64,000 bases of DNA from Polytrichum commune (Eukaryota; Streptophyta; Polytrichopsida; Polytrichales; Polytrichaceae). Below are positions 56,845-64,000 of the stretch, one piece after another. The notes beneath the pieces are model-generated. The model worked only from the letters and a program-made list of their open reading frames with translations, searched no databases and was not told the DNA's origin. The position numbers were made by a program, and so were the translations under genes. Location of the stretch: positions 51,517,169 to 51,581,168 of the forward strand of contig OX485806.1 in assembly GCA_950295325.1 (NCBI GenBank), given 5' to 3'. How positions within the stretch are numbered: the stretch's first letter is position 1; every line of letters begins with the position of its first letter.

Positions 56845-57030
56845 TTTTTTTCTTTAACCTTTTCATGGACGGGTTGGTTTAGAAATTACCGGTTTTGGGA
56901 CGGGTTGTTTTTTCTTTAACCTTTCCATGGACGGGTTGGTTTTGAAATTACCGGTTTTGGGATGGGTTGTTTTTTCTTTAACCTTTCCATGGACGGGTTG
57001 GTTTTGAAATTACCGGTTTTGGGACGGGTT
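56845..57030. repeat. 62-bp tandem repeat in the hAT subterminal region
   Basis: The CATGGACGGGTTGG word starts at 56864, 56926 and 56988, exactly 62 bp apart. The unit also has ACCGGTTTTGGGACGGG. A related GGACGGGTTCTTA lies near the opposite end (about 55818), so these may be transposase-binding repeats. Confidence 0.9.
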
Positions 57031-58347
57031 GCAATTTTTTTTGCCTTTTAATTCGAGGTTTTTGGACGTGGATGGGTAAAAACTTTGTGAAAAAACACCC
57101 ATGCCGCGGACCCTCAGAGGCTCAACCGAGATGAGTGTTGGCAGCTAGTCCCTCCTTTCTCTTACCTTAGCATTGTCCCAGCAGCCAGCTGCCACCCTTC
57201 GCCGTCACACACCGATTTGAATCCTGTATCCCACTCAATATTGACTCAATTTCGGGGGTCGCTGCCCAATCGTGAGCCATTCACTCATACTGAACTCGGT
57301 TACAAGCAGCCCCCGGCACAGGTTGTTCTTCCCCGATTTGAATCTAAATCCGAATTCTCGAACTCACACGCACTACCTGGCACCAATAATGCTTGCCTTG
57401 CCCAATCGGGAGATTGAATTCAAGGTATGAATCACAACCTCAGGCTCGAAATTTGAGCAGAGAGGCTTACTCATCTGTAGCCCTTTCGAATCCTTACCAG
57501 TCAAGTTGAGGATTAGTTCGGCCTACCTCAAGCGACCTCATTCCACCAATGCTGAACTTATACATTTCCCACCTCCCCTCTGTCAATCTGTGGCGATATT
57601 GATGCGAGGCCTCACTACTGGCCCACAATTGCTTCAGCAGCCTCCTCTGCAACTGAGATCGCCGCAATTCGTTGGTGGTTCTGCCCACATTTTGGCAGTG
57701 TCTTCCCTCGTGAGGCTGCTGCTCACCGTGCTTCCCAATCCTCCTTACGTTTGTTCCCCTCTAGTCAATGCAACAGCAGCTCGACGTTGCATTCTCCTCA
57801 GTGTACAAGCAGATCTACGCTTTTCGGTAGGGTCATTGCTCCCTGCCTCCCACAGCTAACCGCAATTCTCTTCCCCCTTCTACCCCCAGTGAGAGAGAGA
57901 GAACTGAGAGAGAGCCTGCTCGGGACTTCCTGGACCCCTCTTCCGACTCCACGGAAATCCAGCTGCTTATCTACTGATTTTGGGAACCCCCCCCCCCCTT
58001 TGAATGGACACCGTCCTAGGCTTAAATGCTCAACATACTTGCCTCCAACCATTTGAACCCCGCATCAATCACCCGCTAATTAACTACTCAACTCAATTGG
58101 TTATTTTTCCACTTCTAATAACCTAATCTAGATACTTAATTCAATCCAAATCTAAATTAATTAAAACCAAGTCTAAACTCTAATGCTTCACATTTGTTAT
58201 CACTTTGACCATACAAGCAACCACAACGTTGAAGTTCTTTATGATTTTTTAGTGTTAAGTTGACATGTGGGCACAATATTGGGCTCACATAACTAGCGAC
58301 CATCAGGGGATGAATCCATAATCTTTTGCTTGCAAGCAAATGTCACA

Positions 58348-58530
58348 TCATGCCATGTACTCCTTGCATCTACTGTCGGATGTGCGACTTGGGAAACTCT
58401 CCCCATTCAATGTTTCGAATTCCAATGAGTTGTTTGGGAATGCCTCACGAATGAGGTATGGGCCCAAGCACACGGCGTCAAACTTATCCGGAAACTCAAG
58501 CTTCCTAGCATCTTGAAGTAGCACCATCAT
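58348..58530 (-). pseudogene. Ty3 pol 3' end (family B)
   Basis: An open 60-codon frame with KLEFPDKFDAVCLGPYLIRE and LEFETLNGESFPSR, the GPY/F-like integrase tail, homologous to 45525-45719. It stops 62 bp before the 3' LTR. Everything upstream in pol is deleted. Confidence 0.85.
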
Positions 58531-59058
58531 ATCTGGTGCACAATATCGGGCTCACAGCCTCTAGGAATTTTGGCAGGGCCCTTATTCCACCATCAAGAGA
58601 CCTTTTGTCTTTCTATCAAGAGTTGGGGCCAAGTAGACATTCTCCCTTAGCCGCTCAGGTTGGAAGCCCCCCAATAGTTTCAAAACACTATAACTTTCTT
58701 GTATGATGTCTAATGCTAACAAACGACCACTGCATCGTCATCCAAGTTTTATGTAGATGTCGATGAAATCCTAAGTTGCCCCATTCAGGCATGTATTGAG
58801 AAAGTTATGCTTGTTCAAATCTTGGCAGTCATGGGAGCCATTCTCAGACCATTGTTGTACCTGGGCGTTGTCTTGGGACGGTGCCCCACTCAAATTGCCA
58901 TATCTCCTAGCTCACACCTCCGATTGAGGTGTTTTTGATCATTTTACAATCCGCACGCCATAAGCTACACATAGCTGATGGCCTACGCTCATGACTCCTA
59001 GTCTTTGTGGATGGGAGGTGTTCCCAACGCCCAAGGTCCTCACCCATAGTAAGATCAA

Positions 59059-59429
59059 ACTTCAAATTCCAACTCCAAATTTTAAGCTTCAAGGTCCAAG
59101 CTTATGCAACAATTTAAAAAGCATCTACTCCCGGTGGATGCATAAAAAATGTGGTGATAATTGATATTGAAAGCAAAATAACCCATAAGATTGGCTGGAT
59201 GGATGCATTATTCTAGTGCTTTGAAGAAATGACCTTTTGATTGTTATTATTGTTTAATTACACTCCGTGAAAAACCTTCACATGTATGTTGCATTCATCC
59301 AAACATTATATTCATCCAAATAAACCAATTAAATTCATTCTAAGCCCATTAATTCATCCTATACGGTGCAACTCTTCGTTGAACCTAAAACCCACTACTT
59401 ATCATCATTTTTGGTGTTGTTAGCATTTG
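59059..59429. other. No gene recognised
   Basis: Short AT-rich spacer between the LTR A fragment and the copia gag relic. Confidence 0.5.
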
Positions 59430-60128
59430 TTTTGGTTCTTTGTCATACAACAAAATCATACAACGTTGCCCAGTTTATCACAATAATAGCACGTCCTAGC
59501 GTCATTATGTACAATATATTGTTCCATTTGCATTGATGCAACACCATTGTGACACCATGAATTTAGAGATTTATATCCTTTTTTTTGGATATTTCATACA
59601 TCAAAAATGTTGTCAAATATTTCATAATCGAGTTTTTTATCACCATGGTCTCCGTAGCGGTGATCAAATGTTTGGACAATACTGAGAAACTCTTGAACAA
59701 AGTCATGACAATATAGGCATTTTCCATAAATACCTCTAAGCAATAAAATTGATCCGCAATAGCCTTGACCTTATCGATGTGATCCAACAAGTCATTACCT
59801 TTTTGCATCTTGCATGTGCAAAATTTGTGGCAAATGGAAAAATATTAGACAAATTCCTTTTCTTATGGATGTTGTAAAAGGTCTTTCATGCCTCTCCTAG
59901 TCTTTTACAACCCTTGATGTTTACAAGTTGATTGTCCACCAAATTGAGTGCAATGATAGATATTCCCTTTTTGATACACCTTTGGTATTGTTTGTTGTTT
60001 ACTTCGTTGGATTCATTCACAATATTCTTGAAAACCATGGAAACCAACCCCAATTCTAATTTAAACTTCCAAAGATTAAAATTCTCTCCATTGAATTTGT
60101 CAATGATTTTAACACCCTCACCCTTCAA
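59430..60128 (-). pseudogene. Ty1/copia gag relic
   Basis: Minus-strand gag. The start is MKGEGVKIIDKFNGENFNLW, with the FNG-NF--WK landmark of copia gag. ALNLVDNQLVNIKGCKRLGEA (60128-59886) follows. After a shift comes GNDLLDHIDKVKAIADQF, then a residue of the zinc knuckle near 59480 (CYYCDKLGN, His of CCHC replaced by Asn, with a stop inside). No protease, integrase or RT follows, so it is a gag-only fragment. It is the only copia-type material in the window. Confidence 0.82.
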
Positions 60129-60239
60129 CTAATACCATTTTATGCTCAAAGATTGGAGGTATACCCTTTAATCATTCAAATCATTTTTTTAATAAAATTA
60201 TATGCATTCAATGGTTTCATAAGCCTCAACCAACCCTTC

Positions 60240-61150
60240 TTGAATTAAATGAGCCCCTTTCGATCCAAATGTATTTTTCCACCTCAATCCATTCAAGTGA
60301 GTTTTTTTCTTTTTTTTGTATATTTTCCACTTCAATCCACTCAAATCATGTCTTTTTGCTCTCAAATATGTTTTTGTACATTATTCCATTTGAATTAAGT
60401 TTTTTTGCTCTCAAATGAATTTTTGAATTTTGAGTCCATTCAAGCCATGCATTTTTTCTTTTAGATATGCTTTTGCACATTTAATCCACTTAAATGCTTT
60501 CACGCCTTCGGTCCACTCAAATTATATATTTTTGAAGTCAAATGAACATTTTTTCTCATAATGTGCCTTTGCATGTTCTTTAAACCAAATTCCCTTATAC
60601 CCAATTGTGCATTTGCATATTCAAACCACTCAAATCTAGTCTTCTTCAATTCATATGTGCCTTGGCACATTCATCCACTCAAATCTATTATTTTCCAACT
60701 TAGATGTGCCTTTGTACATTCAAACCACTCAAAACAAACCCTTTTCAAGTATAATAACCTTTACATAATCAAATCACTCAAATCAAACTCTTTGCAACTC
60801 TAATATGCTTTTGCATCTTGAAACCACTCGCATTAGGCCATCTTCACTTCAAATTTGTCCTTGCACCCTCAAACCATTTAAATCAAGCCCTATTCAATTC
60901 TAACATGTTTTTGTACAATCAAATTAGGCCTTCTTTAACTCAAATGTGCCATTGCACCTTCAAACCATTCAAATCAAACCCCATTTAATTCTACTGTGTT
61001 TTTGCACACTCAAATCACCCAAATCATACATTTTCATCTAAGATGTGTTTTTGCACCCTCAAACCATCTCAAATTAGGCTTTCTTCAAATTTTATGTGTT
61101 TTTGCACATTCAAATCACTCAAATCATGCCCTCTTCAACTCAAATGACAT
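60240..61150. repeat. Degenerate tandem repeat, about 60-bp unit
   Basis: More than ten imperfect copies of a unit made of CAAATGTGCCTTTGCACATT-like and CAAACCACTCAAATCAAGCC-like words, clearest from 60560 to 61140. Unit length drifts. Derived frames such as 60561-60803 are an artefact of the repeat. This is old satellite-like DNA with no link to a recognised element. Confidence 0.8.
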
Positions 61151-63180
61151 TCAATACATTCATATATGCACAATTACACTCAACCAATTCAAATGAACAT
61201 TCAACTACATCAAATATGCATTCAAACATGAAAACAATCAAATCAACACTGACAACCTCCAAATATATATTTGTACACCTACAATATTCCAATCCTTAAA
61301 GCTCCAAGTACCAACTGATGCTTTAGCATGCACCAATACACCTTTAACACAAAACACCTCAAAAACTTCTCCAAGAGTTAAAACCACTAAAGATCCATTT
61401 CTCAACCAATTAGCAATCAAATCTCTAATTCTAGAACTATAACCTATAACCTATTACCTATTGAAGTACAACAGTACTATAGGCACCCCTTGTGAGCACA
61501 TGAAGAATGGGCACAATATTGAAGGGCAAACCACGAACAATGTTGCAGAACAATGAAGGGAGGACGTTCGTCATGGCCGTTGAAGAAGAATACATGTAGG
61601 AACATGGGAGGAGGCGATGATGGTTTTGGAGCTTGAATGGGGAGAACATGAACTTCAAAGGTGGGCTCAGTTGAAGACTTAACTAAGACCCCCAGCTAAA
61701 GACCTGGACAAGACCCTTGGTCAAGAACCCCAACAAAGATTTTTGTCTTAGGAAAGAGTTAAAGACCCTAGACTCAAGACTTACAAACTTGAGCAAAAGA
61801 TTTCAAAAGGAGTTGGGAAACTACTCAAACCGCTTAATATCGACGGAAGCTAGATGTTAAGAAACGGTTGGGCACTCATCTTAAAATGGAAGATCCCAAT
61901 TACCATATTTAATCTATATCAACATTCTAATGATTTATTTAGTAAATCCAAGGACCAGATTGTAATTAGGTCAATTTTAGATTTTGGAAACTACATAAAA
62001 GGGGAGCTAAAGGATCCTATTATGTCGAGGTCACCTTCAAACCCTTAGCAAACTTAGACGGTGTAATCCGCTGCTGACCGGTTTACATGGAAGTTACTCC
62101 CACCAAAATTTGATCCTTCATTTGATTTCCATTTCTGGTGAAGGTGTTTGCACTCATATAATTTTAATTTTGTGATACATAATCTTAATGCTCTTTTGAA
62201 TCCTCAAGGATAAATTGACCTCAGTTTTCAAGTTTATGTTCCCCGAAATCTAATGTCAAGGTTAGGTGTTCCTAAACCTTTATTAGATTTTGCATCTTAT
62301 ATGGATTTAGTAACATAATCCTTTTTCTAATCAAGAACCCTTTATAAATCTCTAAAGATAAAGTGTCCAAGTCTTTAAGTTTATGTTCCCCGAAACCCTA
62401 ATGTCAAGGTTAAGTGTTTTAGGGAGAACATCGTTCATACATACAATCTCTTTCATGGTTTGAATGATCATAAAAGATTCTTAATCCATTTAAGAATATG
62501 TACTTATGATAAGGTTACAATTCCTTGAAAGTCAAAACATACTCCCTCACTAAAGCATATTCATAAGATTTCCTTCCTATACTCAATTCCTAGAGTTCAC
62601 ATTTATATGCATGAAATCTTTCATTCCAAATGTTTGCCCTATGATTACTCAAGTTCTTTTCCTTGTAATTCCTAAATCATCATTTTAGAGTTTCTTTGGA
62701 GATCTTTAGGAATTCCTACGTAATCATTTCAAGTTCATTTGAATGACAAGATGTGTTTAGAGATGACATCTTGGATTGTAGTTTGACGTGGCCTAATCGA
62801 CGGCCATCTCCTTTCGGTCCTCCTCTTGATGGTGAAACCGATATCTCCACCAAGTAAAGTACCTTGTACTCTTTAACCCATGATTCTCCGATTCCAAACT
62901 AACTTTAGATGAAATTGCTCCGATTCCGAAAATGTGTCCTCCAAGTTCAAAATGTAATTTCTCAAAGAGGTCTTTCTCTTTTTGCTATTTTTAACCCGCC
63001 TTCGGTTTTCAAACTTCTCCAAACAAAACTAGGCTTGGGTGTTGTTTTACGGCCGTACACCTTCAAATTCTCCTACTTGCACATTCTCCAAGTTTTTGAG
63101 GACTTTCCGAAGCCTCTTATAATTTTAGAAACTTGGATATATTTCAATCCAAGTCCGAGGTTGTATTTCAAACCTTTAAA
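61151..63180. other. No gene recognised; one imperfect direct repeat
   Basis: AT-rich. Two segments (about 62205-62280 and 62352-62425) share CAAGTTTATGTTCCCCGAAA and TAATGTCAAGGTTA-type words, an imperfect duplication about 145 bp apart. No coding signal is convincing. The frame 61458-61658 (minus) has no motif. Confidence 0.5.
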
Positions 63181-63330
63181 CTCCGCGAGGATATATTTCC
63201 ATTCTTAAAACTCCGCGAGGATATGTTTCAATCCTTAAAGCTCCGCGAGGATATATTTCAATCCTTAAAACTCCGCGAGGATATATTTCAATCCTTTAAA
63301 CTTCGCGAGGATGTATTTCAATCCTTTAGG
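63181..63330. repeat. 30-bp tandem repeat, five copies
   Basis: CTCCGCGAGGATATATTTCA starts at 63181, 63211, 63241, 63271 and 63301 (the last with CTTCGCG). The period is exactly 30 bp, so a plus-strand frame reads a 10-residue repeat, LREDIFQSLK. Looser copies of the GAGGAT--TTTCAATCCTTT theme continue to about 63530. Confidence 0.92.
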
Positions 63331-64000
63331 TCTTCAAGCGCGACCGGTCTTGTAGTCCTCCAAATCTCTAAGTTTTTGAGGGCCTTCCAATTCTTTAAGT
63401 CTTCGCGCGTAACGATTTATCAATCCTCCAATCTCGGATGCCGAGGATCTTTCGATCCTTTAAGTCTTGAGCGTTCGAGGATTTTTCAATCCTTTTAATC
63501 TCCTAGGCCTCCGAGGATCTTTCGATCCTTTAAGTATTTCGAAACCTCCGATTTCTTAAGGCACCGGTCTCAAGGTCCTTCAGTTGCGTGGGCCTCCAAA
63601 CTCCTAGTCCACCACCTCGAGTGCTTGCGTTTAAATGAGGGCTTATAGGGCCCCTAAGTGCCCCCCTTTATATAGGCTTTGAATTCAAGGGAAATGAAGA
63701 TGTGGCGGTTAGGTCTTAAAATGTATGTATTTGCTAATTTGGGCGCTGTATGTAACTACAATCTAAATGTGTCCCTGTCAGATATATTAATAGAACTATC
63801 ACGTGCCTAAAATAGATCTGTCAATGAGGTACATTCGGCCATGTCCTAACCGCCTAGATGTGCCATGAGTTGGTTATCATCCCTTCCCTCCATTCATCTC
63901 AAAATTGACTCATCATTCATTGACGGTAATGGAATTAGGTAAGTTCATCCAGAAATGGTCATCCTCTTTTGTCCTTCCATCTACCCTTCTACGGGTTCAT
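63331..64000. other. No gene; degenerate repeats and a TATA-like site
   Basis: It contains decayed copies of the 30-bp theme to about 63530. A good TATA-like word follows at 63668-63676 (TTTATATAGG) after a C-run, which could be a promoter of an LTR or of a transcript beyond the window. No gene is visible. Confidence 0.4.

Larger units (their letters stand above)
55691..57111 (-). mobile_element. hAT element nested in LTR B
   Basis: A 1405-bp element (55699-57103) with perfect 8-bp duplications CCGCGGAC (55691-55698 and 57104-57111). Terminal inverted repeats CAGTGGTGATTTTTCACAAG and CATGGGTGTTTTTTCACAAA agree at 18 of 22 positions. One subterminal region has three 62-bp tandem repeats. It encodes a transposase C-terminal half on the minus strand. 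It is too short for a full transposase, so it is a non-autonomous deletion derivative. Confidence 0.93.
55145..58561 (-). mobile_element. Family B Ty3 element, internally deleted
   Basis: An insertion at 55150-58556 with perfect 5-bp duplications GCCTC (55145-55149 and 58557-58561). Minus strand order: a remnant of about 26 bp of 5' LTR start (TGTGAGCCCGATATTG), the pol 3' end (58348-58530), then a 3' LTR (58286 down to 55150, end TGTCAGACATAAACC on the plus strand). Subtracting a nested hAT and its duplication, the LTR is about 1720 bp, close to the 1650 bp of the copy at 45779. Confidence 0.88.
54824..59058 (-). repeat. Family A LTR (minus), split by element B
   Basis: Pieces 54824-55149 and 58562-59058 are collinear parts of one minus-oriented family A LTR (start TATCGCAACCC, TG mutated to TA). 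They sum to about 820 bp, and the last 110 bp are missing. The interruption is a family B element with a GCCTC target duplication. Joining the pieces restores the normal ATAAGCCTCTAGGAATTTT sequence. Confidence 0.88.

Noticed and set aside
57506-57859. Open frame of 117 codons
   Set aside because: It lies wholly inside the family B LTR, where no protein is expected, and has no homologue in the other LTR B copies.
1-64000. tRNA, rRNA or snRNA genes
   Set aside because: No cloverleaf, A/B box pair or conserved rRNA segment was recognised by eye. The tRNA-like matches are retroelement primer binding sites.

Overview
The window is nuclear DNA of a land plant. It is AT-rich and repeat-dense, with spliceosomal GT-AG introns, plant-type Ty3/gypsy, Ty1/copia, hAT and MULE transposon remains, and one intact gene for a plant p47-like UBX protein. 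The lineage (seed plant, fern, lycophyte or bryophyte) cannot be fixed from the sequence. All assignments are by eye; no database was searched.

Layout. 0.6-3 kb holds two decayed copies of an unrecognised multi-exon gene family. 3.15-5.98 kb is a deleted minus-strand Ty3 element of family A (LTR about 935 bp, ends TGTCGC/GCGACA). 8.3-17.6 kb is a pile of family A copies: an old element whose 5' LTR is split by two younger solo LTRs with perfect 5-bp target duplications, gag/RT/protease relics, and three more LTRs. 19.5 kb carries a MITE with G-run/C-run ends. 22.5-28.9 kb is a minus-strand MULE transposase relic split by a structurally complete 5.2-kb chromovirus (paired 356-bp LTRs, TACGG duplication, PBS, PPT, gag to chromodomain). 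31.5-34.3 kb is the only apparently functional gene, a five-exon PUX gene encoding 429 aa. 38.4-40 kb is a gag relic with two zinc knuckles. 40.5-43.2 kb is a 14-monomer, 127-bp satellite with a long palindrome in each unit, hit by a family B solo LTR. 43.4-47.4 kb is a third copy of the unknown gene family fused to the 3' end of a Ty3 pol and a family B LTR. 47.9-50.9 kb is a second MULE/SWIM transposase, broken by a family A solo LTR inside a coding exon. 51.9-52.9 kb is a hAT relic. 54.8-59.1 kb is a three-level nest: LTR A, then element B, then hAT. 59.4-60.1 kb is a Ty1/copia gag relic, followed by degenerate AT-rich tandem repeats and, at 63.2 kb, a 30-bp tandem repeat.

The genes do not form a pathway: one housekeeping gene sits in a deep layer cake of transposons. 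The most unusual material is the multi-exon gene family seen at 0.6, 1.5 and 43.4 kb. It has a conserved intron position, a possible ParB/Srx-like GNHR motif, and one copy fused to a retroelement. The palindromic satellite is the next most unusual feature. Many lesions in coding relics are stops explainable by C-to-T or G-to-A change, as expected for methylated, silenced DNA.
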